A stretch of DNA of 24,503 nt from JACKNG01 sp040904625 (GTDB taxonomy: Bacteria; Pseudomonadota; Gammaproteobacteria; Ga0077536). The translations under genes and the position numbers were made by a program. Every line of letters begins with the position of its first letter. The first letter of the stretch is position 1. The notes beneath the pieces were generated by a model. It saw only the letters and a program-made list of their open reading frames with translations. It ran no database searches and was not told where the DNA came from. Positions 7,852 through 15,423 of this stretch are shown here, piece by piece. Location of the stretch: the NCBI GenBank assembly GCA_040904625.1, contig JBBDTC010000219.1, positions 1 to 24,503 on the forward strand, read 5' to 3'.

Positions 7852-10250
7852 GCGGCTGCATTCCCACTCGCGCGCAGGACGTCGAGCACCGTGCCGGGTA
7901 CTGCAAGTTCGGCCAGCGCCGCCCGCGCACCGTCGATCAGACAGCTGCCTGGCGGTACACGGTCATCGATGGCGAGTTCGGCCATCGCCCGCGCATTCGC
8001 CCCAACCAATTCCACTTCGGTCCCTTCCACCAGGCCGAGTTGCGCAGCGGTGCTGGCCGCGATGCGCACCCGATCGTCGCCGCTCTGCGGCATCTGCTGT
8101 AGCGCCGGGGCATGGCGCACCAGCTGATCGACGCGGTACATGGGAACGTCGACAATGACTTCGAGTTGCATCGATTGTCCTGCCGGACTGGCTGTCAGGG
8201 CGGCAGCGGTTCCGCGCGCTTCGGGTCCGACAGCGCCGGCCAGCGCCTTGACCTCACGGCTCACGTCGCCGACTTCGACAGCGTCGAAGCCTTCCAGCTG
8301 CAGACCGACGCCGAGCATGCGCAGCGCTTTCCACGCCGGCCGCGCTTCACCGCGTGGCGGCACCGCGGGCGCGAAGCTCTGCCACAGGCCGTTCACATTG
8401 ACGAACGAACCCTCGTTTTCACCGAACACCGCAATCGGCAGGATGACATCCGCGGCGGCATCCAGGGCCGCACTCTCGAAGGCGCTGAGCGCCACGACGA
8501 ATTCGGCTTTTTCGAGCTGCCCTTGCAGACGTCGCGACTCGGCACAGTCGAGTGCCGGATCGAAACCCAACAACACATAGCCGCGCTGTGACGTTTCGAG
8601 TAATCCACCGAGATCGTAGCCAGGGAGCTCGATGGCCTTGCCGGCCGCGCCGCGGTGGGGCACCGCACCGGCCAGCCAGGCGCCGGCCGCGTTGGCGCCG
8701 CTGGCCATACAGCCCGTCTGACCACCGAGAATGCGCGCGAGTTCCGCGCCGAGGCGCATCAACACGCTGCGTCGCGGATGCTGCTCGGCCAGCGCCCCAG
8801 TCAGGACGATGGCGCTGCGGGATTTTGCCAGGCGCGCCGCGTGCGCCTTCAATTCGGGTATGGCAGCGCACGCAGCTTCGTCGACCAGAGCGGTCAATTC
8901 ACTCGCGACCGTAGCGCCCTTGAGTGACGCGACTTCGATCAGCAGCCCGGCCAGCACACCGGGCAGGGCGCTCGGCATGCACGCGTGCTGCCCTGCCAGC
9001 GGGTAATTGAATGCCCGTTCGATGGCGTCGAGTGCGACTACCGCCGCGCCCTTGAGAGCCGCTTTACGCAAGCGCAGATTGACCAGCGGCTGCTCGTGAC
9101 GCGGGTAGGCGCCGATCAGTACGACCGCGTCGGCGCCTTCGATGTCGGCCAGCGGCGGCAGGCCCGGATAAGGTGGTTCGTCAGCCTGACCGGAGAAATC
9201 GACCTGGCGCAGACGATGATCGATGCTCGATGAGCCGAGGCCGCGAACGAGGCGCTGCAGCAGATACAGCTCTTCGGTCGTCGACGACGGCGAGGCGAGA
9301 GCAGCCAATGCGCCGGCATCGTCATGCGCGATAGTCCCCAGTTCCTGCGTGACGACGTCAAAAGCGGTCTCCCAGTCACAATCGGACCAGCGTCCATCGC
9401 GCTTGATGCGCGGCCGCTCGAGGCGCGTCTCCTGATTCATGCCGAGATAGCTGTAGCGATCGCGATCGGATAACCAAGTTTCGTTGACCGCTGCGTTCTC
9501 GGCCGGAATGACCCGCTTGACGACCCGTCCCTTGACATGAAAATGCAGATTGGAGCCAAGGCCGTCGTGTGGGGCGATCCCGTCGCGCTGCTGCAGCTCC
9601 CAGGCGCGCGCGGAGTATCGGTAGGGCTTGTTGGTCAACGCACCGACCGGGCAGAGATCGATCACGTTACCGGACAATTCCGAGGTCATCGCCTTGGCGA
9701 CATAGGTTCCAATCTCCATATGCTCGCCGCGACCGGTGGCGCCGAGTTCGCGCAGGCCGGCGATCTCCTCGCCGAAACGCACACAGCGCGTGCAATGGAT
9801 GCAGCGCGTCATATCGGTCTGCACCAGCGGCCCGATGTCCTTGTCCCGCACCACCCGTTTGCGCTCGGTGAATTGCGAGATATCGCCACCGTAGCCCATG
9901 GCCAGATCCTGCAACTCGCATTCCCCGCCTTGATCGCAAATCGGGCAATCGAGAGGATGGTTGATAAGCAGGAATTCCATGGTCGCATGCTGGGCCGCCG
10001 CCGCCTTGGGCGAGCGCGTGTACACCTTCATGCCGTCCATCACCGGCGTGGCGCAGGCCGGCATGGGTTTGGGCGCGCGTTCGACCTCGACCAGACACAT
10101 GCGGCAGTTGGCCGCCACACTCAGATGTTTGTGATAGCAGAAACGCGGGATGTATATGCCGGCCGCGTCGGTCGCCTCGATCAGCATCACGCCTTTGCGC
10201 GCTTCGAGTTCGCGCCCGTCGACTTCTATCTTGACTACTTCGTCACTCAT
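7848..10250 (-). CDS. nuoG: NADH-quinone oxidoreductase subunit G (Fe-S subunit)
   Basis: NuoG is the large iron-sulfur subunit of the NADH dehydrogenase module. It has 800 residues: an N-terminal 2Fe-2S ferredoxin domain (Cys38, 49, 52, 66; cluster N1b), the His98-Cys102-Cys105-Cys111 motif of cluster N5, and the CIHCTRC set (Cys150, 153, 156 with Cys200; cluster N4). A molybdopterin-oxidoreductase-like C-terminal domain with no cofactor function runs from about 220 to 790. The cysteines that would bind cluster N7 in E. coli are absent: the corresponding stretch reads APHDGLGSN (226-234) and WLSDRDRYSY (259-268). The Ala/Leu-rich C-terminal half is the most variable part. The start is ATG, 25 bases after the nuoF stop, with a modest GGCGAGA upstream. 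Confidence 0.97.
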   Translation of the reverse strand: MSDEVVKIEVDGRELEARKGVMLIEATDAAGIYIPRFCYHKHLSVAANCRMCLVEVERAPKPMPACATPVMDGMKVYTRSPKAAAAQHATMEFLLINHPLDCPICDQGGECELQDLAMGYGGDISQFTERKRVVRDKDIGPLVQTDMTRCIHCTRCVRFGEEIAGLRELGATGRGEHMEIGTYVAKAMTSELSGNVIDLCPVGALTNKPYRYSARAWELQQRDGIAPHDGLGSNLHFHVKGRVVKRVIPAENAAVNETWLSDRDRYSYLGMNQETRLERPRIKRDGRWSDCDWETAFDVVTQELGTIAHDDAGALAALASPSSTTEELYLLQRLVRGLGSSSIDHRLRQVDFSGQADEPPYPGLPPLADIEGADAVVLIGAYPRHEQPLVNLRLRKAALKGAAVVALDAIERAFNYPLAGQHACMPSALPGVLAGLLIEVASLKGATVASELTALVDEAACAAIPELKAHAARLAKSRSAIVLTGALAEQHPRRSVLMRLGAELARILGGQTGCMASGANAAGAWLAGAVPHRGAAGKAIELPGYDLGGLLETSQRGYVLLGFDPALDCAESRRLQGQLEKAEFVVALSAFESAALDAAADVILPIAVFGENEGSFVNVNGLWQSFAPAVPPRGEARPAWKALRMLGVGLQLEGFDAVEVGDVSREVKALAGAVGPEARGTAAALTASPAGQSMQLEVIVDVPMYRVDQLVRHAPALQQMPQSGDDRVRIAASTAAQLGLVEGTEVELVGANARAMAELAIDDRVPPGSCLIDGARAALAELAVPGTVLDVLRASGNAAA

Positions 10251-10275
10251 GTTTCATCTCGCCTGCCGTACGGAT

Positions 10276-11580
10276 TCAAGCCGCTGCGGACCGCTCTTTG
10301 CCCTCGAGAATGCTGTGTCCGTGCTCGATGTAGTGCGCGAACTCGTGGCGGAAATGCTTGATGAAGCTGCGCACCGGCATGGCGGCCGCATCGCCCAGCG
10401 CGCAGATGGTGCGGCCCTCGATTTTGCTCGCGACCAGGTCGAGTCGATCGAGATCCTCGGGCCGCCCTTGTCCTTCGACGATCCGCGACAGCATGCGATA
10501 CAACCAACCCGTCCCTTCCCGGCATGGCGTGCACTGGCCGCAGGATTCGGCATAGTAGAAACGCGATATTCGACGCAGCACTTTGACCATGTCGGTGGTT
10601 TCGTCCATGACGATGACAGCCCCCGAGCCCAGCATCGAACCGGCCTTGGCAATGGAATCGTAATCCATGTCGACTTCCAGCATCGTGGGCCCCGGCAGCA
10701 CCGGCACGGAGGAACCGCCTGGAATCACCGCTTTGAGAGCACGTCCATCGAGGACGCCGCCGGCGAGTTCGAGCAGATCACGAAACGGCGTACCCATGGG
10801 AATTTCGAAATTGCCCGGTTTGTTGACGTGGCCGCTGACCGAGAAAATCTTAGTGCCGCCATTGTTCGGCTTGCCGAGTTCCGCAAACCACTCCGCGCCA
10901 TTGCGCATGATGGTCGGCACCGATGCCAGCGTCTCTGTATTGTTGATGGTGGTCGGCTTGCCGTACAGGCCATAGGCTGCCGGGAACGGCGGTTTGAAGC
11001 GCGGCATGCCCTTGTTGCCTTCGAGCGATTCGAGCAGGGCCGTTTCCTCACCGCAGATATAAGCGCCCGCCCCGAGATGGTCGTAGAGATCGAAATCAAT
11101 GCCCGAACCACGAATGTTCTTGCCCAGCAGGCCGGCCTCGTAAGCATCGGCCAGGGCTTGCTGAAAGTGCTGCGCCGGCTCGTCCATGAATTCGCCACGC
11201 ATATAGTTGTAGGCGACCGTCGCACCCATCGCATAGCCCGCAATCGCCATTCCCTCGACCAGGGCGTGGGGGTTGAAGCGCAGGATGTCGCGATCCTTGC
11301 AGGTTCCGGGTTCCGATTCGTCCGAGTTGCAGACCAGATAGCGCTGGACGTCGCCCTTGGGCATGAAGCTCCACTTGACGCCAGCCGGAAAGCCGGCACC
11401 ACCGCGCCCGCGCAGGTTGGCCGCCTTGATCAGTTCGATAATGTCGGCCGGCGCGGTGCGTTCGGTGAGCATTTTCTCCCACGCTTCGTAGCCGCCGATC
11501 TTGCGGTAGTTGTCGTAGGTCCACGGCTGCTCGAACTGCAACGTGGCATAGCAGGTCTGATTCAGCTTGATCTTGCTCAT
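10276..11580 (-). CDS. nuoF: NADH-quinone oxidoreductase subunit F (NADH and FMN binding)
   Basis: NuoF oxidises NADH using FMN and passes electrons to cluster N3. The true start is the ATG at 11580 (MSKIKLNQTC), giving 434 residues; a 34-residue upstream extension in frame lies inside nuoE and is not family-like. The FMN-site glycine loop GRGGAGFPAG is at 58-67, the NADH-site motif GAGAYICGEETALLESLEG at 170-188, and the 4Fe-4S ligands ESCGQCTPCREG at Cys347, 350 and 353 plus Cys393. The start overlaps the nuoE stop as ATGA. NuoE and NuoF together form the peripheral tip of complex I. Confidence 0.98.
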   Translation of the reverse strand: MSKIKLNQTCYATLQFEQPWTYDNYRKIGGYEAWEKMLTERTAPADIIELIKAANLRGRGGAGFPAGVKWSFMPKGDVQRYLVCNSDESEPGTCKDRDILRFNPHALVEGMAIAGYAMGATVAYNYMRGEFMDEPAQHFQQALADAYEAGLLGKNIRGSGIDFDLYDHLGAGAYICGEETALLESLEGNKGMPRFKPPFPAAYGLYGKPTTINNTETLASVPTIMRNGAEWFAELGKPNNGGTKIFSVSGHVNKPGNFEIPMGTPFRDLLELAGGVLDGRALKAVIPGGSSVPVLPGPTMLEVDMDYDSIAKAGSMLGSGAVIVMDETTDMVKVLRRISRFYYAESCGQCTPCREGTGWLYRMLSRIVEGQGRPEDLDRLDLVASKIEGRTICALGDAAAMPVRSFIKHFRHEFAHYIEHGHSILEGKERSAAA

Positions 11581-12089
11581 TCGAGGCCGTCCAGGATCTC
11601 GTCGACGCGTTCCACGGTCAGATTCTCGTAGTAGACGTGATCGACCTGCATCATCGGGGCAGCGCAGCAGGCGGCCAGGCATTCCTCTTCGCGTTTGAGG
11701 AAAATACGGCCATCGGCCGTCGATTCACCGAGCCGTATTCCGAGTTTGCGTTCGATGTGCCCGACGATGTCCTCGCTGCCGCGCAGCATGCATGAAACAT
11801 TCGTACACACCGCCACACAATGCCGGCCGCAGGGTTCGGTTTCGTACATCGAGTAGAAACTCGCGACCTCGTAGACCGCGATGCGCGGGATGCCGAGGTA
11901 ATCGGCGACTGCGTCCATCAGTTCCGTCGTCAGATAGCCGCCGTTCTCATGCTGGACTTCGCTCAAAGCGGACAATACTGCCGACTGCTTGCGGTCCTGT
12001 GGGTACTTCGCCACCGAGGCGTCGATCACTTCGCGCGCATGGCCGGACAGCAGCTTGACTGCGGATTCGTTCATCGATGCATTACTCAA
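11577..12089 (-). CDS. nuoE: NADH-quinone oxidoreductase subunit E (2Fe-2S)
   Basis: NuoE is the thioredoxin-fold subunit carrying the off-pathway 2Fe-2S cluster N1a next to the NuoF flavin. The 170-residue length is typical. Ligands are visible as Cys95 and Cys100 (VCTNVSC) and Cys137 and Cys141 (EECLAACCAAP). An N-terminal helical domain (about 15-80) includes the family motif ALSEVQHENGGYLT (41-54). Both ends overlap neighbours by four bases (ATGA with nuoD upstream and nuoF downstream), which indicates tight coupling of the three genes. Confidence 0.98.
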   Translation of the reverse strand: MSNASMNESAVKLLSGHAREVIDASVAKYPQDRKQSAVLSALSEVQHENGGYLTTELMDAVADYLGIPRIAVYEVASFYSMYETEPCGRHCVAVCTNVSCMLRGSEDIVGHIERKLGIRLGESTADGRIFLKREEECLAACCAAPMMQVDHVYYENLTVERVDEILDGLE

Positions 12090-13339
12090 CGGTCGATCTC
12101 GCCGAAGACGATATCCATGGTCCCGATCATGGCAACGACATCGGCCAGCATATGGCCTTCGACCATTTCGTTGATTGCGGCGAGGTGCGGGAATCCCGGG
12201 GCACGGGCTTTCAGGCGATAGGGTTTGTTGGCGCCGTCGGAGACGAGGTAGATGCCGAACTCGCCCTTGGGGTGCTCAACGGCAGCATAGACTTCACCGG
12301 CCGGCACACAGTAGCCCTCGGTGAAGAGTTTGAAATGATGGATCAGCGACTCCATGTCCCCTTTCATATCAGCCCGGCTGGGCGGCGTGAGCTTGTGATC
12401 GTCCAACACCACGGGCCCCGGATTCTGACGCAGCCAGACGACGCATTGTTCGATGATCCGTGCGGACTGCCGCATCTCTTCGATGCGCACGAGGTAGCGA
12501 TCGTAACAATCCCCATTGACGCCGACTGGAATGTCGAAATCGAGATCGGCATAGACTTCATAGGGTTGTTTCTTACGCAGATCCCAGGCGATCCCCGAGC
12601 CGCGCAGCATCGGTCCGGTGAAACCCAGTTCGAGCGCGCGTTCGGGACTGACGATTCCGATATCAACCGTACGCTGCTTCCAGATCCGGTTGTCGGTCAG
12701 CAAGGTTTCGTATTCATCCACACAGGCCGGGAAACGCGCGGCGAAATCGGCAATGAAATCGAGCAGCGAACCGTCCCTGCTGCTGTTCAGCTCCCGCACT
12801 TCCTTGTCGCTGCGCCATTTCGAGGCTTGATACTGCGGCATTCTGTCAGGCAGGTCCCGGTAGACGCCGCCGGGGCGGTAGTAAGTCGCGTGCATACGCG
12901 TGCCGGATACCGCTTCATAGCAGTCCATCAAATCCTCACGCTCACGGAAGCAGTAGAGGAAAACAGTCATCGCGCCGATGTCGAGGCCGTGCGCGCCCAG
13001 CCACATCAGGTGATTCAGGATTCGCGTAATCTCATCGAACATCACCCGGATGTATTGCGCGCGCAGCGGCGGCCTGACTCCGAGCAGCTTCTCGATGGCG
13101 AGCACATAGGCGTGCTCGTTGCACATCATCGAAACGTAATCGAGCCTGTCCATGTAGCCGATGCTTTGATTGAACGGCTTGTTTTCGGCGAGCTTTTCCG
13201 TCGCCCGGTGCAGCAGGCCGATATGTGGATCGGCCCGCTCGATGACCTCGCCGTCCATCTCCAGCACCAGGCGCAGCACGCCGTGTGCCGCGGGATGCTG
13301 CGGGCCGAAGTTCATCGTCAGGTTGCGGATCTCAGGCAT
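12086..13339 (-). CDS. nuoD: NADH-quinone oxidoreductase subunit D (49 kDa)
   Basis: NuoD forms the quinone-binding cavity with NuoB and NuoH. It descends from the large subunit of [NiFe] hydrogenases. The 417-residue protein shows the signatures NFGPQHPAAHGVLRL (10-24), PHIGLLHRATEKL (38-50) and YMDRLDYVSMMCNEHAY (62-78), which hold the conserved histidine and tyrosine near the quinone head. The gene is separate from nuoC, not fused as in E. coli. Its ATG overlaps the nuoC stop by eight bases. Length and start agree with the family. Confidence 0.98.
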   Translation of the reverse strand: MPEIRNLTMNFGPQHPAAHGVLRLVLEMDGEVIERADPHIGLLHRATEKLAENKPFNQSIGYMDRLDYVSMMCNEHAYVLAIEKLLGVRPPLRAQYIRVMFDEITRILNHLMWLGAHGLDIGAMTVFLYCFREREDLMDCYEAVSGTRMHATYYRPGGVYRDLPDRMPQYQASKWRSDKEVRELNSSRDGSLLDFIADFAARFPACVDEYETLLTDNRIWKQRTVDIGIVSPERALELGFTGPMLRGSGIAWDLRKKQPYEVYADLDFDIPVGVNGDCYDRYLVRIEEMRQSARIIEQCVVWLRQNPGPVVLDDHKLTPPSRADMKGDMESLIHHFKLFTEGYCVPAGEVYAAVEHPKGEFGIYLVSDGANKPYRLKARAPGFPHLAAINEMVEGHMLADVVAMIGTMDIVFGEIDR

Positions 13340-14030
13340 TGGGCGTCTCTGGCTCGGGTTTCGACGAGTGCAGCCAGTCTTCTTCGCGGATGACGCGCGG
13401 CACCAGCGTGCGTGGCTCTATGCTTACCGGCTGGTTGACTACCCGCCCCTTCTCCGGGTCATAGCGCACTTCGACGTAACCCTCGAGCGGGAAATCCTTA
13501 CGGAAGGGATGGCCGATGAAACCATAGTCGGTAAGGATGCGGCGCAGATCGGGATGGCCGTCGAAAAGGATGCCGAAGAGATCGAACGCTTCGCGCTCGT
13601 ACCAATTCGCCGAGGCCCACAGTTCCACCACGGAATCCACCCGCGGCGGCTCACCGTCCGCGAAGACCTTGACCCGCAGCCGCCGGTTGTGGTCGAGCGA
13701 CAGCAACTGATAGACGACGGCAAAGCGGCGGGCGCTGCCCTGCACGGCCTGGATTGAGGCGCGATCCACGCCGCGGCTGAAGCCGGTGGTGGAAGCGGAC
13801 TGCGTCTGCCAGTCAGCCTGGCCATAGCCGAGATAATCGACAGCGGACAGATCACTCAGCTGGCTGAATGCGAAATCAGGCTCTTTCTTGAGACGCTCCA
13901 TCACCTCGCGCAGGTGAGCCGGGGCAATCTCTATCGTGAGTTCGCCGCAGTTGGTATCACGCGCCAGAATTTCGTCGGCAAACGTGCTGTCGAGCTGGGC
14001 GGCAAGCGTTTCGAGTCTGGAACTCAACAT
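13332..14030 (-). CDS. nuoC: NADH-quinone oxidoreductase subunit C (30 kDa)
   Basis: NuoC is the 30-kDa peripheral-arm subunit that packs against NuoD. The start at 14030 (MLSSRLETLAAQL) gives 232 residues; the open frame extends 68 codons further upstream, but that part lies inside nuoB and is not NuoC-like. The family signature runs from about 143 to 179: YEREAFDLFGILFDGHPDLR followed by the RILTDYGFIGHPFRKDF part. An insert of about 30 polar residues (about 71-101) after VDYLGYG lengthens the protein relative to compact homologues. The gene begins five bases after nuoB and overlaps nuoD by eight bases. Confidence 0.97.
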   Translation of the reverse strand: MLSSRLETLAAQLDSTFADEILARDTNCGELTIEIAPAHLREVMERLKKEPDFAFSQLSDLSAVDYLGYGQADWQTQSASTTGFSRGVDRASIQAVQGSARRFAVVYQLLSLDHNRRLRVKVFADGEPPRVDSVVELWASANWYEREAFDLFGILFDGHPDLRRILTDYGFIGHPFRKDFPLEGYVEVRYDPEKGRVVNQPVSIEPRTLVPRVIREEDWLHSSKPEPETPNA

Positions 14031-14035
14031 GACAG

Positions 14036-14515
14036 TCAGGAACGGCTGATCGTATTGCTGCGTTTGATCTTGTTCTGCAACTGGATGACGCCGAACAGCA
14101 AGGCCTCGGCAGTCGGCGGACAGCCCGGTACATAGATATCGACGGGCACGATGCGATCGCAGCCGCGAGTCACGGAATACGAATAGTGGTAATAGCCCCC
14201 GCCATTGGCGCACGACCCCATGGATATGACCCATTTCGGCTCGGTCATCTGGTCATAGACCTTGCGCAGGGCTGGCGCCATCTTGTTGACCAGCGTGCCG
14301 GCCACGATCATCACGTCGGACTGCCGTGGACTGGGCCGGAACACGATGCCGAATCGATCCAGATCGTAGCGTGACGCTCCGGCATGCATCATCTCGACCG
14401 CACAACAGGCCAGGCCGAAGGTCATCGGCCACATCGAGCCGGTGCGGGCCCAGTTGACTACCGTATCGACCGTGGTCGTGACGAAACCGCGATCCTGTAC
14501 TTCGCTCATTCCCAT
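14036..14515 (-). CDS. nuoB: NADH-quinone oxidoreductase subunit B (cluster N2)
   Basis: NuoB holds cluster N2, the last Fe-S centre before the quinone. The 159-residue product carries the unusual tandem cysteines 37 and 38 (GLACCAVEM), Cys102 (SMGSCANGGG) and Cys132 (YVPGCPPTAEALL), the full ligand set. The start was set at the first ATG of MGMSEV because AAGGGAG lies seven bases upstream. The second ATG at 14509, which makes an ATGA overlap with the nuoA stop, is the alternative. With the chosen start the gene overlaps nuoA by ten bases. Confidence 0.97.
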   Translation of the reverse strand: MGMSEVQDRGFVTTTVDTVVNWARTGSMWPMTFGLACCAVEMMHAGASRYDLDRFGIVFRPSPRQSDVMIVAGTLVNKMAPALRKVYDQMTEPKWVISMGSCANGGGYYHYSYSVTRGCDRIVPVDIYVPGCPPTAEALLFGVIQLQNKIKRSNTISRS

Positions 14516-14874
14516 TCCAATGCTCCCTTACGCCATTCGTAGACGAAGCCGACGACGAGGATGGCGAGAAAGATCATCATCGCCCAGAAACCATAGGTTC
14601 CGATGTCGTCGAGAACTACGGCCCAGGGAAAGAAAAATGCGATTTCGAGATCGAAAATGATGAACAGGATGGCGACGAGGTAATAGCGCACGTCGAATTT
14701 CATGCGCGCATCCTCGAATGCCTCGAAACCGCATTCGTAGGGCGAGGATTTCTCGCCGTGGGGCTTGTGAACTCCCAGAATCTGTCCGATCCCGTAGCTC
14801 GCAGCGAGGGATACCACGCCGATCGAAACACCGATGGCGATGAAGATCAAAATCGGCAGGTAGAGTTCCAACAC
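14506..14874 (-). CDS. nuoA: NADH-quinone oxidoreductase subunit A
   Basis: NuoA is a small three-helix membrane subunit that contributes the loop lining the quinone cavity entrance. The 122-residue protein shows the family loop PYECGFEAFEDARMKFDVRY (45-64) and DLEIAFFFPWA (75-85), with helices near 6-30, 64-85 and 92-112. The start is a GTG, read as fMet-Leu-Glu-Leu; no in-frame ATG lies between it and the upstream hairpin. It is the first gene of the 14-gene operon. The Shine-Dalgarno match is weak (GGGA about a dozen bases upstream), which could limit initiation of the whole operon. Confidence 0.95.
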   Translation of the reverse strand: MLELYLPILIFIAIGVSIGVVSLAASYGIGQILGVHKPHGEKSSPYECGFEAFEDARMKFDVRYYLVAILFIIFDLEIAFFFPWAVVLDDIGTYGFWAMMIFLAILVVGFVYEWRKGALEWE

Positions 14875-14900
14875 TGGTCGCGTATCCCATTCTCGTTACG

Positions 14901-14917
14901 TGGCCGCATCGCGGCCA
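14901..14917 (-). promoter_or_regulatory. Perfect hairpin in the nuoA leader
   Basis: TGGCCGC and GCGGCCA form a perfect seven-base-pair stem with a three-base loop, 26 bases before the nuoA GTG start. No T-tract follows, so it is not a terminator. If transcription begins near 14921, as the candidate -10 suggests, the hairpin would lie at the very 5' end of the nuo mRNA, where such stems often protect transcripts. A protein-binding dyad is the alternative. Confidence 0.45.
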
Positions 14918-14927
14918 GGAGCGAGCG

Positions 14928-14933
14928 ATTCTA
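14928..14933 (-). promoter_or_regulatory. Candidate -10 box of the nuo operon
   Basis: The minus strand reads TAGAAT, one mismatch from the sigma70 -10 consensus, in the space between the tRNA terminator and nuoA. No good -35 hexamer lies 16-18 bases upstream, because that space is taken by the terminator stem. The operon needs a promoter here if the terminator works, but an activator-dependent or different start is possible. Confidence 0.25.
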
Positions 14934-14946
14934 ACCGATTCCTCGT

Positions 14947-14977
14947 AAAAGACCCGGACCGCACGCGCGAACGGGTC
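14947..14977 (-). terminator. Intrinsic terminator after tRNA-Leu
   Basis: On the minus strand GACCCG pairs with CGGGTC across a 15-base loop that itself can form a CGC/GCG inner stem, and TTTT follows directly. This is the expected layout of a Rho-independent terminator, 41 bases beyond the tRNA 3' end. Between tRNA and terminator a second perfect hairpin (CGACGC-AAGC-GCGTCG, 14992-15007) has no T-tract and may serve 3' trimming. Confidence 0.6.
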
Positions 14978-15018
14978 GTATCCGTTTGGTTCGACGCGCT
15001 TGCGTCGTGCCAATCAAT

Positions 15019-15103
15019 TGGTGCCGATGGCCGGAGTCGAACCGGCACGCCTTGCGGCACTGCCCCCTCAAGACAGCGTGTCTACCAATTCCACCACATC
15101 GGC
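15019..15103 (-). tRNA. tRNA-Leu (anticodon GAG)
   Basis: The minus strand folds into a complete class II leucine tRNA of 85 nt with an encoded CCA end. The acceptor stem is GCCGATG/CATCGGC with discriminator A. The D-arm region reads TGGTGGAATTGGTAGACAC, the anticodon stem is CTGTC/GGCAG around loop TTGAGGG, and the T-arm is CCGG-TTCGACT-CCGG. The anticodon GAG reads CUC and CUU. A variable arm typical of tRNA-Leu lies between the anticodon stem and T-arm. Its place downstream of secG is a common gammaproteobacterial arrangement. Confidence 0.97.
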
Positions 15104-15423
15104 ATAGGGTTTCGCCGGCATCTCTCCGCCACCTGCAGAGCCGTTCGCCAGCGTGGCCCGCCATGATACGAAATGCGCACGCGCGGTGCCATCGAAATGT
15201 GTCTCGCGAACCGCTCGATTGTCGCGTTTCGCGTCAATTTTCACCGTCCCGGCTGCTGCACGGGACTATCTGCACCAAACTGGGATCAGTCGCGAACAAG
15301 CGGGAACGGATGCCGCGCCAAACCCGACGCGAGGCAAGGAATTTCTGCTCAGGCCGGGTGCCGGAACGACTTCTGCAGTCTGTGCCGCTGCAACGCCCTC
15401 AACCTGACGAACGTGGAAGCCTG
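15104..15423 (-). other. Non-coding spacer between secG and tRNA-Leu
   Basis: These 320 bases hold no recognisable gene on either strand. They contain a candidate tRNA promoter (15163-15192) and a perfect six-base-pair hairpin GTCCCG/CGGGAC at 15246-15266 with a nine-base loop and no T-tract. The stretch 15210-15240 is rich in CGCGAA/TTCGCG inverted matches. The spacer is long for an otherwise compact region. Readthrough from secG, 3'-UTR structure or an unannotated small RNA are all possible. Confidence 0.5.
15163..15192 (-). promoter_or_regulatory. Candidate promoter of tRNA-Leu
   Basis: On the minus strand ATGGCA and TATCAT are separated by 18 bases, four and five matches to the sigma70 -35 and -10 hexamers. 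The -10 is followed by the GC-rich GGCGGGCC, a discriminator type common at stringently controlled stable-RNA promoters. Transcription would start near 15156, about 53 bases before the mature tRNA end. Confidence 0.4.

Noticed and set aside
6904..8127. 407-codon plus-strand open frame opposite nuoH and part of nuoG
   Set aside because: It crosses the overlapping nuoG-nuoH junction in antisense, and its low-hydrophobicity, Gln/Glu/His-rich composition is that of an antisense shadow of membrane protein codons.
12077..13393. 438-codon plus-strand open frame opposite nuoD
   Set aside because: It is a shadow of nuoD with typical antisense composition and no motif.
14992..15007. Hairpin CGACGC-AAGC-GCGTCG as a tRNA terminator
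   Set aside because: No T-tract follows on the transcribed strand; the hairpin at 14951-14977 with TTTT is the better terminator.
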